Positions 15,001 through 24,151 of a stretch of DNA of 64,000 nt are shown piece by piece. A program made the translations under genes and the position numbers. The stretch comes from Skermanella pratensis (GTDB taxonomy: Bacteria; Pseudomonadota; Alphaproteobacteria; Azospirillales; Azospirillaceae): assembly GCF_008843145.1 (NCBI RefSeq), contig NZ_CP030265.1, forward strand, positions 4,829,001-4,893,000. The letters are read 5' to 3'. The notes beneath the pieces were generated by a model, which saw only the letters and a program-made list of their open reading frames with translations, had not been told where the DNA came from and ran no database searches. How positions within the stretch are numbered: position 1 is the stretch's first letter; each line of letters opens with the position of its first letter.

Positions 15001-18000
15001 CGCCGCGCTGTCGGTGCCCGGATCGGTGATCGTGAAGTCGAGCAGCGAGACCGCCGAACCCTGTGCCACCGCGGTGGTCGCGATGCTCGACGGCTCGGTC
15101 AGGGTGGCGCTGGACGTGACCGTGGCGTTGGAATCGACGGTTCCCGTGCCTGTGATCGAGAAGTCGTAGGGGTTCTCGTTGCTGTCGTCGTTGGCGATGT
15201 TGATGGTGGCATTCCGGGCGCCGGTCGTCGACGGGTTGAACAGCACCGTGAAGGTGGTGCTGCCGTTGGCGGCGACGGTGGTCGCCGGCTGGGCGGTCAC
15301 GGTGAAGTCGGCGGCGTTGGTGCCGGTGATGGTGACCGCGCTGGAACCGAGCGTCAGCAAGGCGCTGCCGGTGTTCTGGATGGTGAAGGTGCGTTCCACG
15401 GTCCCGCCGGTGACGGCGGACGAGCCGAAATCGGTGTGGTCGGTCGTGGTCGGCGTGGCGTCGCCGTCGGTGATGCTGGTGCTGTTGCCCTGGACGTTGA
15501 TCTCGGGTCCCGAATCGTCGTCGGTGATGGTGCCGGTGGCCGTGGCCGTCGGGATGGTCGCGTTGGAGGCGTTGGACAGCGTGACCGTGAAGGTCTCGTT
15601 CGACTCGGCCGTGGCGTCGCCCGCGATGGTGACGGTGAAGGTCTTGCTCGTCTCGCCGGCGGCGAAGTTCAGGGTGCCGCTGGTGGCGGTATAGTCGCTG
15701 CCCGCCGTCGCGGTGCCGTTGGTGGTGGCGTAGTCGACCGACACGGCCCGGCCCGACGCGGCGCTCAGCGTCACGGTGAACGTCATGTTGGACGTGCCGC
15801 TGTTGCCCTCGGCCTGGCTGACGTTGGCGATCGACAGGGTGGGCGTCGTGTCGTCGTCGATGATCGTCACCGTTGCTTCCTGGGTGCCGTTCTCGGTCGC
15901 CCCGCCGCCGCCGGACACTGCGGTGATCTCGATGATGGCCGTCTCGTCGTCCTCGTCCAGCGCATCCTGAACGGCGGTCAGGGTCGCGGTGCCGGTCGTG
16001 TTGCCGGCCAGGATGGTGATCGTCGTGGAGGACAGGGTGAAATCGTCCGTCAGCGTCGCGGTGCTGGTGCTCTTGCGGCCGATCGTCACCGTGGTGTTTT
16101 CGGAGGCCGCCGCGCTCAGCGTCGCGGTGACGGTGGAGGTGCCGGCCGCCTCGGCGACGCTGGCGTTGTTGACGGAGAGCGAGACGGTGGCCGCCGAGGT
16201 GGTTACATCCACCTTGGTGGGCGAGGCCATCAGGTTGCCGGTGCTGTCCTCGGCGACGAAATAGACGTCATACGCCGTGCCGGAGGACAGGCCGGTAACC
16301 GCGGAGAAGCTGCTGTCAAAGCTGCCCGTCGTGGCCGAGGAAGTGCCGGATTTCAGCGCGGCGCTGCCGGTATTGTTCTGGCCCGCCTTCACCTGCGCGG
16401 CCGAGGGCGCCGTCGCCCCGTCCGCCACGACGACGTAGTAGATCGTCCCAGCCTCGTTGATGCTGGCCGAAGGGGTAAAGCCGGTGGTGGTCGCGCTGGT
16501 TGTCGTGGGACCCGAGTCGAAGGTCGGTGGGGTGGTGTCGGCGGCGACCGTGAAATTCACCGTCGTCGTCGCTACGGCGCTATCCGAGGCGTCGGAGACA
16601 TAGACGTTGATGGTGCGCGACGAACCGGTCGGCGTACCCGCCGAGTTGATGTACTTGACATTGGCAATTGCCGCCTGCATGTCGGCCACGGTGGCGCCGG
16701 GCTTGCTGTAGAGCGTCAGCCTGCCCGTGGAGGAGTCGTAGAGAACCGAATTGATATTGCTGTTGGTACCGGTCAGCGACAGGCTTTCCGATGCGACGTC
16801 CTGGATGCCGCTTAGCGTGATAACCGCACTGCGGACATTGGTATCGCCGGAAAGCGTGCCGATCGCGACGTTGTTTCCGATCGCCACGCCACCCGACACA
16901 TAGCTGACGGTATAGTTGTTTCCGCCCGTGCCGCTATCGAGGTCGAGCGTCCGCGCCGCGGCGTATTCATAGGCACCGCGATCGAGATTGGAGCCGACAG
17001 TACGCGGATTGGACAAAGCGTCGTAGGTGCCATAGCTGGAGACCTGCCCGGTGGTATTCCCCCCGTTTATAACGCCGGTCGAACTGCTGCTCAGTCGCAG
17101 GTCCCTGGCAGAACCCGAGCCGAGATTGACGAACAAATCGGCTGCCGAGCCGGTGGTGGTATTAGTCAAGGTGGCGGCAGTTCCACCCGATGCGGTTCCA
17201 ACATCTGCCCCGGTGGTCGCAGAATTGCCGGCGATGATCGAGTCATAAATGTTAAGAGTTCCAGCGGCACCTTTTAATATTCCACCGCCTGTACTAGTAC
17301 CAGCCGAGTTGCCAACGATAGTCAGGTTGGCAAAATTGTACGTGCCACTGGCGTTATTTACGCGGATTGCACCGCCGCCTTGTAAGCTCGAGCCGGTCGT
17401 CGTATTGTTGTAAAATACACTGTTCGTGATGCTGCCGCCAGCATTACCAAGAATGCCTACCGCAGCGCCAAAGGACGCTGAGGTGTTCGAATGGAATACA
17501 CTTCGGTCGATGGTTAAAGTTGCGGTTCCGCCAGTTACTATTGCTCCATTAGTACCGGATGTAGTTGCCGCATTACTATAAATTATTGAGTCGAATATAC
17601 TGACCGATCCGCCCGCCGTTGCGCCATTGTGCCTAACAACAACTGGATTGGAAATTGTTCCACTATTACTAAAACCAGTAAGTTCCAAGCTCCTCAGTAC
17701 GATATCAACATTGTTGCCGCCAGTACCGTTGCCAGTTGTAAGGCCGCCATAGTTGCCGCCATTAATTATGACGTCCGGAATATCATCGCCGTTGACATCG
17801 CCATCGATCGTAACGCTGGCAACAAGGGTCGCCAGATTGGCGCCAAGCGTAATCGTTCTTTGTGCAACGGTCTTTGAGCCAGGATCGAATGTGGTGCTGT
17901 CAAAAACGATCGAATCGGTGCTGCTGACCACGTTCGCCGACGTGTATGCCGCAAGGAAACTGCCGGCGCCGCTGGCGGCGTTGGTAGTGACAGTATAAGT

Positions 18001-18668
18001 CGCCAGCCCGCCCGAGAAATTATCGAGCGCGGAGAGCGTGACGATCGATCCGATGTCCGAAACCACCGTGCCGATGGTGGCTTCCAACGTCCAATCGCCG
18101 CCCTGTGCCGAACTTCCAGTCCGGTCCGTCGATGCCGCGACATCGGCACCCGTGATATCGCTGACCTGTTGGAGGAAGGCGAGGCCATAATCCGTCTCGG
18201 CGACATCGCAGCCATAGAACAGGATGTCGCCATCCGCATTCAGCGCACGTCCGATCGTCTCCAGCTCGGTCCGGTACCGATCGAGCGACCCTTCCCACAA
18301 GGTCACGGTACCCAGACGTACCTGCCCGTCCCAACCATGGCTAAAAATCTGAATACCGTCGAGGCCCGAGCGATTGGCCAGAATCTCGGCCATCTGCACG
18401 ATGCCATCGCGCGAACCATCAAGGACGATGACTTCAACTCCGGGACTGACGGCATCGACAAGTGTCTGGTGATCCGTCACCGACGAATCGACAAACACGA
18501 TTTGCTGCCGACCACCATCTGCGCCGATGCCCACCAAAGAGGCCGATAGATCCGTTTGCTGAGCTGTTTCCGGCGCTACCGTTGCAGCGGCAACGACCAC
18601 CGGGGAGTCCGATACGGTCGCCTGCGCCGCCGCATCCAGAAGCGCCTGATCCACCGCTTCGTCGGCGG
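1..18668 (-). CDS. Giant repeat-rich surface adhesin with DUF4347 domain, main body (3' end outside window, 5' end cut off by an IS)
   Basis: This frame stays open for the whole stretch, about 6,220 codons, and leaves the window without a stop. Reading from the IS: a DUF4347-type domain (about 18510-18070, with [16 protein letters not shown] and [13 protein letters not shown]), a beta-helix segment closing with a DRGAYEY choice-of-anchor Q motif (near 16965), cadherin-like sequence, two Calx-beta-like domains (16230-15540), a choice-of-anchor D segment (15500-15140), a long block of autotransporter-associated strand repeats, more cadherin/Ig-like modules, a second short repeat block and further Ig-like modules. 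Proteins of this build with an LEPR-type N-terminus are known as very large secreted adhesins, often exported by type I secretion. The secretion signal would be at the unseen C-terminus, so export route is inference. The body has no start of its own because the first codons lie beyond the IS element. Confidence 0.85.
4800..6260 (-). repeat. Second, shorter block of beta-strand repeats in the giant adhesin
   Basis: The same [19 protein letters not shown] pattern reappears for about five units after roughly 1.5 kb of cadherin-like sequence. It ends in the same tail as the main block, with the shared phrases [17 protein letters not shown] and [15 protein letters not shown]. The two blocks together with their following cadherin-like segments therefore look like a duplicated super-module. 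Confidence 0.65.
7950..13150 (-). repeat. Main block of autotransporter-associated beta-strand repeats in the giant adhesin
   Basis: The translated minus strand repeats a unit of the pattern [18 protein letters not shown] followed by TTVSAGTL, with variants such as [14 protein letters not shown] and [15 protein letters not shown] count about 18 units by eye. This is the PATR pattern (passenger-associated transport repeat), which forms beta-solenoid rungs. Spacing varies from about 90 to 330 bases because longer linkers (for example [11 protein letters not shown] or [16 protein letters not shown]) are interspersed. Several linkers recur almost word for word, so the block has grown by internal duplication. 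Confidence 0.75.
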
Positions 18669-18677
18669 CATCGAACA

Positions 18678-20398
18678 GGACTTGGTCAGTTTCCCCGGTC
18701 GGCGGGTGTGTCGAGGTGATGTGAGGGCTTCCCATGATGAGGGTGGACATGGTTGTCTAAGCCATGTCCGTAGCGCCGCTTCCAGACTTGGACGCCCTGT
18801 CTCTCGCCGAGCTGAAGAAGCTGGTGGTCGAGCTGCTGGTTCGCGTATCGACATTGGAAGAGGAGAACCAGCAGCTGCGGGCAGAGAACGCCCAGCTGAA
18901 GGATCTACCGAAGAAACCGAAGCTGGCACCGGGCGGCATGGACAAGGCGACAGAGCCGGACAGGCGGGCCAGGACCAAGGAGGCGCGCCGGCAGCGGCGC
19001 AACCGGCAGAGTGGCCGGCGCACCCCGCCGGTGACCACGGAGCGCACCCTTGTCATCGAGGCCCCGGCGGGCTCGCGCCGGCGCGGCTTCGAGCCCTTCA
19101 CCGTGCAGGATCTGATCCTGGCGCCGCAGGTCATCCGCTTCCGCCGCGAGCGCTGGGTGACACCGGACGGCCAGGAGATCATCGCACCGCTGCCGCCCGA
19201 GGTGCGCGGCCACTTTGGCCCCGGGATCGTGCGCTTCGTGCTGATGCAGCACGTCCAGGGGCAGGTGACGGTGGAGCGCCTGCGCGCCCAGCTGAGAGGC
19301 CTGGGCGTGCGCATTTCCAAGGGTCAGATTATCACCCTCCTGACGGCCAACAAGGATGCTTTCCATGCCGAGAAGGACGCCATCCTGGAGGCCGGGCTGG
19401 CAACTGCCGCCTGGGTGACGGTCGATGATACCGGCGCCCGCCACGCTGGGGCCAACGAGTACACGACGCACATTGGCAATGACCGCTTCGCCTGGTTCGC
19501 TACCCGGCCGTCGAAGAGCCGACTGAACTTCCTCGACCTACTCCGTGCCGGCCATCCCGACTACGTGATCAATGCCACGGCGCTGGCCTACCTGGTCGAA
19601 CACGGCGTGCCGGAAAGCATCGTCGCCGCTCTGCTCGCCGCCGGACCCCGGAGCTTTGCCGACGATGCGGCGTGGCAGGCCCAGCTGGACAGCTTCGGCT
19701 TCGGCGCCGGTCATCGTCGGCGGGTCACCGAGGCGGCCATGGTCGGAGCCATCGTCGCCCGCGGCCTGCTGACCGACACCGTGATCATCTCCGATGATGC
19801 CGGTCAGTTCGACGTTTTCCAGCACGCCTTGTGCTGGATCCACGCCGAGCGCCATCTCCGCCGGATCGTCTGCGTGACCAACGAGCAGCAGCGCCAGGTC
19901 GCGCTGCAGCGCCAGCTGGTCTGGTGGTTCTACGCCGATCTCAAACTCTACAAGGACGACCCGAACGCCATCCGCCGAACGGCGTTGAGGCGGCGCTTCG
20001 ATCGGATCTTCACCCGGGTCACCGGCTTTGCCGAACTCGATGAGGCCGTCGCCCGGACCCTTGCCAACAAGGACGAGCTGCTGCTTGTCCTCGACCGGCC
20101 AGATATCCCGCTGCACACCAACGGCTCGGAGAACGACGTCCGCAGCTTCGTCACCAAACGCAGGATCTCCGGCGAGACCCGCTCCGCGGCCGGCAAGCAG
20201 GCGCGGGACACCTTCCTCAGTTTACTGAAAACCTGCTCCAAGCTCGCCATCTCGTTCTGGGACTACCTCGGGGCTCGGCTAAATATCCCGGACGCCGACC
20301 GCGTGCCCTGACTCCCCGATCTCATCCGCCAAAACGCCTCAGCGTAGTCCACAGCAAACCGCCGTGGCCGCTATCCGCCGACGAAACTGACCAAGTCC
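18678..20398 (+). mobile_element. IS66-like insertion sequence (1,721 bp) inside the giant adhesin gene
   Basis: The ends are inverted repeats that begin GGACTTGGTCAGTTTC (16 identical bases), left at 18678 and right ending at 20398. They are flanked by the direct repeat CATCGAACA at 18669-18677 and 20399-20407. Nine bases is one more than the eight usual for the IS66 family; a one-base ambiguity at the ends could account for this. A single transposase gene fills the element. No tnpA or tnpB accessory genes are present, unlike classical IS66. Confidence 0.85.
18764..20311 (+). CDS. IS66-like DDE transposase (first copy)
   Basis: A 515-residue transposase that would cut and join the ends of the surrounding element. 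It starts with a leucine-zipper-like coiled coil (about residues 12-46, LKKLVVELLVRVSTLEEENQQL broken over heptads), followed by a basic stretch and the DDE core. Candidate acidic residues are in VDDTGARH, in ISDDAGQF and in NGSENDVR. The segments HALCWIHAERHL and KRRISGETRS match the CxxH and arginine-rich positions of the Tnp_IS66 fold. The gene appears intact. It is paralogous to the transposase at 42745-44376, but the two differ in length and in their inverted repeats, so they are distinct elements. Family assignment rests on motif resemblance only. Confidence 0.8.
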   Translation: MSVAPLPDLDALSLAELKKLVVELLVRVSTLEEENQQLRAENAQLKDLPKKPKLAPGGMDKATEPDRRARTKEARRQRRNRQSGRRTPPVTTERTLVIEAPAGSRRRGFEPFTVQDLILAPQVIRFRRERWVTPDGQEIIAPLPPEVRGHFGPGIVRFVLMQHVQGQVTVERLRAQLRGLGVRISKGQIITLLTANKDAFHAEKDAILEAGLATAAWVTVDDTGARHAGANEYTTHIGNDRFAWFATRPSKSRLNFLDLLRAGHPDYVINATALAYLVEHGVPESIVAALLAAGPRSFADDAAWQAQLDSFGFGAGHRRRVTEAAMVGAIVARGLLTDTVIISDDAGQFDVFQHALCWIHAERHLRRIVCVTNEQQRQVALQRQLVWWFYADLKLYKDDPNAIRRTALRRRFDRIFTRVTGFAELDEAVARTLANKDELLLVLDRPDIPLHTNGSENDVRSFVTKRRISGETRSAAGKQARDTFLSLLKTCSKLAISFWDYLGARLNIPDADRVP

Positions 20399-20407
20399 CA
20401 TCGAACA

Positions 20408-20579
20408 GCGGGTCAACTCCCGTGTCCAGCACCGTCGCATCGACCGCCGTCGCCACACCCGCCGCGTCGAACATGAAACGCGGTTCCAGCGCGATGACGG
20501 ATGTGGACATGTGCAGGTGATCCCGCATGCCGGTCAGACCGCCGCGCTTTCCCCGCCGACCAAGTCCCATCACACCCAT
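20408..20579 (-). pseudogene. N-terminal fragment of the giant DUF4347 adhesin, separated by an IS insertion
   Basis: The fragment encodes a start-proximal peptide with the motif ALEPRFMFDAAG, the hallmark N-terminus of DUF4347 giant adhesins. I place the start at the ATG at 20579 because a GGGAGG Shine-Dalgarno sequence lies 5-6 bases upstream; in-frame ATGs at 20528 and 20510 are alternatives. Beyond the insertion point the frame runs into the IS and stops near 20322. Joining this fragment to the body at the duplicated target gives an uninterrupted [13 protein letters not shown] reading, so the two parts were one gene. In its present state the fragment would give only a short peptide. Confidence 0.8.
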
Positions 20580-20782
20580 CACGACCTCCCCACCTGACGC
20601 GAACTTCTTCGACCCATGCGCTAACAGCAATGAGTACCTCTTCGGTATAATACTCTCGTTTGCAATTGGTGTACAGATGGACCCTCGTCGATAAGGCTGC
20701 CGTTGGAGACCGCCCGCAATATGTCGGCCTCGGCCGTGGGGCGAACGCCGACATGCCGGCAAACCCCAGGCGTCACCTGTAG

Positions 20783-20801
20783 GTTGCGCCCATGGCGCAA
20801 C
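20783..20801. repeat. REP palindrome, copy a
   Basis: GTTGCGCCCATGGCGCAAC is an 8-bp stem with a CAT loop. It is in inverted orientation to copy b 45 bases further on, and together they form a REPIN-like pair. Confidence 0.75.
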
Positions 20802-20846
20802 ACGGCACGTCCCCGCCTGCCGGTCGCCCCCGGCGCCGGTGTGGGT

Positions 20847-20865
20847 GTTGCGCCATGGGCGCAAC
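20847..20865. repeat. REP palindrome, copy b
   Basis: The same palindrome (GTTGCGCC-ATG-GGCGCAAC). It directly abuts the TAG stop of the truncated transposase fragment at 20866, just as copy c abuts the intact gene. Confidence 0.75.
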
Positions 20866-21085
20866 CTACGACGCTTGCCGGTGGCGGATGCTTGAATGGG
20901 GCCGATCGGCCGGGGCGGATATCAACCCGTGCTTGACCGGGTTCCAATGGATGTATGCGACGCACCGCTCGTAATCGGCTTCGTCGCGAACTCGATGCTC
21001 CCGGAACCGGCGCTGCCACACCGCCTGTTCGTTGCGTCTCGTCCGGGCGTTCGACCGGTCGGGACGTGGATGCGAGGGAAGTTGA
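20866..21085 (-). pseudogene. Truncated REP-associated tyrosine transposase (C-terminal part only)
   Basis: The minus strand encodes about 65 residues (from about LPSHPRPDRSNARTRRNEQ to the end SSIRHRQAS) that match the C-terminal part of the intact transposase at 21918-22391, for example EQAVWQRRFREHRVRDEADY against EQAVWQRRFWEHRVRDEADY. The N-terminal half with the HUH motif and the catalytic tyrosine is missing, so the fragment cannot be active. It keeps the same arrangement as the intact copy: stop codon, then REP palindrome. It is therefore a decayed duplicate of the whole module. Confidence 0.75.
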
Positions 21086-21235
21086 ATCAACCAACCTCGT
21101 CCCGACAGGTGCATTGGCAACACACAGTGGTCGGCCTTGGTCGTCGGGCGACTACCGCTCCTTTTCCCTGTTGCACCAGGGAAAAGCGCAAGCATATGCT
21201 GCCATAGGCCATCTTCCTGATCATTGAGGTGAAAA

Positions 21236-21475
21236 ATGCAACCCGCTTCGCGGCATGTCCGCCTTTTCCGGAATGGCCGGAATCAGGCGGTCAGAATACC
21301 GGTCGAGTTTGAACTGCCCGGCGACGAGGCCATCATGCACCGTGACGGCGACAGGCTCGTTCTTGAACCAGTGCCGAGGCATGGACTTCTCGCCCTTCTC
21401 GCCACATGGGAACCCTTGGACGAAGAGCTTCCCGAGGTCACCGACGAACCGGTGAAACCCGAGGACGTATTTTGA
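21236..21475 (+). CDS. vapB: VapB-type antitoxin (AbrB/MazE fold)
   Basis: A 79-residue protein that should bind and neutralise the PIN toxin encoded directly downstream and repress their joint promoter. The N-terminal half (VRLFRNGRNQAVRIP, then GDEAIMHRDGDRLVLEPV) is the swapped-hairpin AbrB/MazE DNA-binding fold typical of VapB. The acidic C-terminus (LDEELPEVTDEPVKPEDVF) fits the toxin-binding tail. The TGA stop overlaps the likely TTG start of vapC (TTGA), which indicates translational coupling. The pair sits between an intact and a truncated REP-transposase module, a typical accessory setting. Confidence 0.8.
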   Translation: MQPASRHVRLFRNGRNQAVRIPVEFELPGDEAIMHRDGDRLVLEPVPRHGLLALLATWEPLDEELPEVTDEPVKPEDVF

Positions 21476-21879
21476 CCGCACCCCTTTACATGCTCGACAC
21501 GAACATCGTTTCCGACCTGATCAGGAACCCGGCCGGCAAAGCCGCCCATCGCATCATGTCGGTCGGCGACAAGGCCCTCTGCACAAGCATCGTCGTCGCG
21601 GGGGAGCTTCGATACGGTTGTGCAAGAAAGGCTTCGCCCAAGTTGACCCGGAAGGTCGACGAAATCCTGGGCGTGATACCGGTGCTGCCGTTCGACGTCC
21701 CGGCCGATGGCGACTACGGCAGGATAAGGTGCGAGCTGGAGCGGGCCGGCCTGTCGATCGGGGGGAACGACCTGCTGATCGCCGCGCATGCGATGGCGCT
21801 TGGGCTGACCCTTGTTACCGCCAATACACGGGAATTTTCGCGGGTATCGGGCCTGCGGGTCGAGAATTGGCTGGAATGA
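21472..21879 (+). CDS. vapC: VapC-type PIN-domain ribonuclease toxin
   Basis: A PIN-domain toxin of about 135 residues; known VapC enzymes cleave tRNA or rRNA and stop growth when VapB is lost. Conserved acidic positions are visible: D in MLDTNIVSDLI, E in VVAGELRYG, D in GGNDLLIAAHA, and the closing TANTREF motif. I chose TTG at 21472 because it overlaps the vapB stop; ATG at 21490 would give MLDTNIV as the first residues and is a realistic alternative. It is complete and ends just before a REP palindrome. Confidence 0.82.
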   Translation: MTAPLYMLDTNIVSDLIRNPAGKAAHRIMSVGDKALCTSIVVAGELRYGCARKASPKLTRKVDEILGVIPVLPFDVPADGDYGRIRCELERAGLSIGGNDLLIAAHAMALGLTLVTANTREFSRVSGLRVENWLE

Positions 21880-21898
21880 TCACAGCGCCGGTGTGGGT

Positions 21899-21917
21899 GT
21901 TGCGCCATGGGCGCAAC
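21899..21917. repeat. REP palindrome, copy c
   Basis: Identical to copy b. It begins immediately after the TAG stop codon of the intact REP transposase on the minus strand. Confidence 0.8.
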
Positions 21918-22391
21918 CTACGACGTTGGCCGGCGGTGGATGCTTGAATGGGGCCAATCGGCCGGGGCGGATACCAACCCGTGCTTGACCGGGTTCCCAT
22001 TGATGTATGCGACGCACCGCTCGTAATCGGCTTCGTCGCGAACTCGATGCTCCCAGAACCGGCGCTGCCACACCGCCTGTTCGTCGCGTCTCGTCCGGGC
22101 CTTCGACGGGTCGGGACGTAGATGCGAGGGAAGCAAAGCGGTGAAGCGGCCCTTGATCGCGTTCCAGCGCATGGAATAGTCCGAGTCGCCTTCCGGCAGC
22201 GTCCAGATCATGTGCAGATGATCCGGCAGGACGACGCTTGCCCCGATTTGGAACGGCCGGTGGCTCATCACTATGCGGAAGGCTCCGCGCAGGAGTTCGA
22301 CCGCCGCTGGATCTTCGAATAGCGGCCGCCCATAGGTCACTACGGTGAAGAAATACGTCCCGCCCGGGGTCCGATCGCGCCGGTATTCCAT
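21918..22391 (-). CDS. rayt: REP-associated tyrosine transposase (RAYT, Y1 superfamily)
   Basis: A 157-residue single-strand DNA transposase of the RAYT family, which acts on REP palindromes and is related to IS200/IS605 TnpA. The HUH motif is in LPDHLHMIWTLPEGD, and the catalytic tyrosine is probably the one in SDYSMRWNAIKG. The C-terminal RRDEQAVWQRRFWEHRVRDE and NPVKHGL segments are typical RAYT signatures. I chose the ATG giving MEYRRDRTPGG, which matches the usual start of the family. REP palindromes lie at both sides (21899-21917 touching the stop, 22454-22472 upstream) in inverted orientation, which is the expected self-contained arrangement. Confidence 0.88.
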   Translation of the reverse strand: MEYRRDRTPGGTYFFTVVTYGRPLFEDPAAVELLRGAFRIVMSHRPFQIGASVVLPDHLHMIWTLPEGDSDYSMRWNAIKGRFTALLPSHLRPDPSKARTRRDEQAVWQRRFWEHRVRDEADYERCVAYINGNPVKHGLVSAPADWPHSSIHRRPTS

Positions 22392-22453
22392 GGCGGCAGC
22401 GTGCCACGTCATTGCATGCCTGCCACCGCGACACTTTCGCCTTGCCGCTCGTA

Positions 22454-22472
22454 GTTGCGCCCATGGCGCAAC
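22454..22472. repeat. REP palindrome, copy d
   Basis: GTTGCGCCCATGGCGCAAC, in the same form as copy a. It lies upstream of the RAYT gene and forms the outer partner of copy c. Confidence 0.8.
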
Positions 22473-22669
22473 ACTGGTCGCCGGGAGAAAGACAGCGTAA
22501 CGGGGAGCGCGGGTTCGCCACGCGGACCGGCACCTTAAACGTTGGGCCGAGGGTTGACCAACCAACGGGCTATTCCGTCAATCCCATGTGGGCGAGCAGG
22601 ATGTTCAGATTCCGGTCACGGCTGTACGGCAGGGTAATCGCCTACTAAATCAGGAGATACTTTACCGGA

Positions 22670-23190
22670 AAGCCTTAAAGCTCCTGATCGTCATGACCGA
22701 ACTTGATCCGCAGCTGTCCGGCACGGTAATTGCCGCCTCAACCAGTGGACGCTTTTCTGGTGGGGCGCTCCTCCCCTCATCGTCATGACCGGGCTTGACC
22801 CGGTCATCGCTTGCGGACTCCATCAGCGCCGCCGTGCGGTGAGATACCCGGATCAAGTCCACGGCTGTCCGGCACGGTGATTGCCTATTACGGGAAAGGG
22901 TTAATCGCGGGCAGAAGCACTCCGTTTTCGTCACGGCCGGACTTGATCCGGCCATCTTTCGCGGGAAGCATCGAAGCCTCTGTGCCTTGAGATCCGCGGG
23001 TCAAGCCCGCAGATGACGAGCCAAAGGAGAAAACAGTCGCCTGGAATGTTCTCAATAGTTGATTAGCAACAACCGTGCCGGACAGCCGTGGGTCAAGCCC
23101 GGTCATGAAGGTAAGGGGAGGAACGCTCTGACGGAAAAACCCCCTTCCGATTGTTTCAGCAATAACCGTACCGGACACCCGTGGCTTCCC
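22670..23190. repeat. Mosaic of dispersed palindromic repeats, no gene
   Basis: No convincing gene is present between 22392 and 23385. The stretch carries repeated phrases on both strands: CGTCATGACCG plus CTTGA(C/T)CCG near 22690 and 22782, GTCACGGCCGGACTTGATCC near 22924, the reverse-complement form GGGTCAAGCCCG near 22996 and 23087, and CTGTCCGGCACGGTAATTGC or close variants near 22717, 22867 and 23068. Arms such as GGGCTTGACCCGG are themselves palindromic. This is the look of small mobile palindromic repeats inserted into each other. Confidence 0.6.
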
Positions 23191-23385
23191 GTTCACGTCC
23201 TGCCGGTTTCCGTCCATGCCTCCGATCAGATGCACCAGCAGCACCGGGCCTCCGGCCGGATGACGATCACGTCGGTCTTGTCGGCGATCGTCACCGGGGG
23301 CCCCATCCCCGCATGCGACAGTTCACGCTTTGACGGCGTGCCCGCCACCCCAATCAAGCCCTTGCGGCAAAGGGGCGGCTCCCCG

Positions 23386-23685
23386 TCAGGTGAACTCCGC
23401 CAGATATTGCTGCACCGGTTCGGTCCGGGCGACCGGGATCAGAGCAACATAGGCGAATTCCAGCCCGTCCTCGCTCGTCAGCTGGTAAATGCCCGGCGAA
23501 AGCCGTTCCTCCGATGGGTTGGCGAAGGTCAGCGTGAACGGCACGTGGGAGGTTTCGAAATCCTCCTCCCCTTCCCTGACCCTGATCAGCCTCAGCTCGA
23601 CCGGCCTCGGGATGGCTGCCGCCACGAAGATATTGCCCACCTGTTTCTTGAAATACTTGATGTCCATGGATGCCCATCCATTCAT
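23386..23685 (-). CDS. DUF6916-like small protein, copy 1
   Basis: A 99-residue protein of unknown function. Its core (VGNIFVAAAIPRPVELRLI, then VPFTLTFANPSEERLSPGIY and LIPVAR) has the same layout as the proteins at 24839-25197 and 25834-26133: a short lead, an ExxxVGxxF segment, a PxxxxRLIRxxEG strand, F-x-L-x-FA(N/S)P, then L-x-x-G-x-Y. I associate this pattern with the DUF6916 family, but the assignment is by memory of the pattern. The ATG at 23685 is chosen; ATG 23667 (MDIKYFKKQ) is also possible. The protein has no signal peptide or membrane segment. Confidence 0.6.
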   Translation of the reverse strand: MNGWASMDIKYFKKQVGNIFVAAAIPRPVELRLIRVREGEEDFETSHVPFTLTFANPSEERLSPGIYQLTSEDGLEFAYVALIPVARTEPVQQYLAEFT

Positions 23686-23694
23686 GCCGGCCAC

Positions 23695-24151
23695 CTTTTC
23701 GGCTGCTGCCCCGCGCTTGCTCCTCCCAACTGCCTATATCGAAAGAACTAATTCTTCACTAATGCGGGGGATTCGGCCGGTGGAAAAGTTCCGCCGGTAC
23801 CGGCCGGCGCGCTCCGAGTCGAGGCAGGCCACCCTTTCGCCGGCCCGCCGGGCCAGCCAGACCGGGCCTCCCGACGCCACCGCGACATACGATAGTACCG
23901 TTGATTGGCGCCAGGGCATCGTCTACCTCCATTTACGAGCATAGTACGATATCGATTCTCCTTTTTCGGCGCTTTATCGATTCAATCCGGACGGGATTTC
24001 GGATAGCCATGGCTCGGGTCCCATGCCTTTCGGAGGAGGCTGGGAGGCTGCCACGATCCGGCGGCTCGGGATCCGATGGGGGGAAACGGCGGACACCCCG
24101 CGGGGCATACCCGCGAAGCTTCGTCATCGCACCAGGAAGGAAGAGTCGACC
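23695..24151. other. Intergenic region with AT-rich centre
   Basis: I find no supportable gene here. The sequence around 23930-24000 is clearly more AT-rich than its surroundings and could hold the promoter for the tail-collar gene. A ribosome binding site (AGGAAGG) precedes the ATG at 24152. Confidence 0.4.

Noticed and set aside
6487-16815. Very long plus-strand open frames (about 1,770 and 1,650 codons) opposite the giant adhesin
   Set aside because: Their products are low-complexity Arg/Gly/Gln/Ala strings, which is what the complement of GC-rich repeat codons gives. The opposite strand encodes coherent repeat domains in one unbroken frame.
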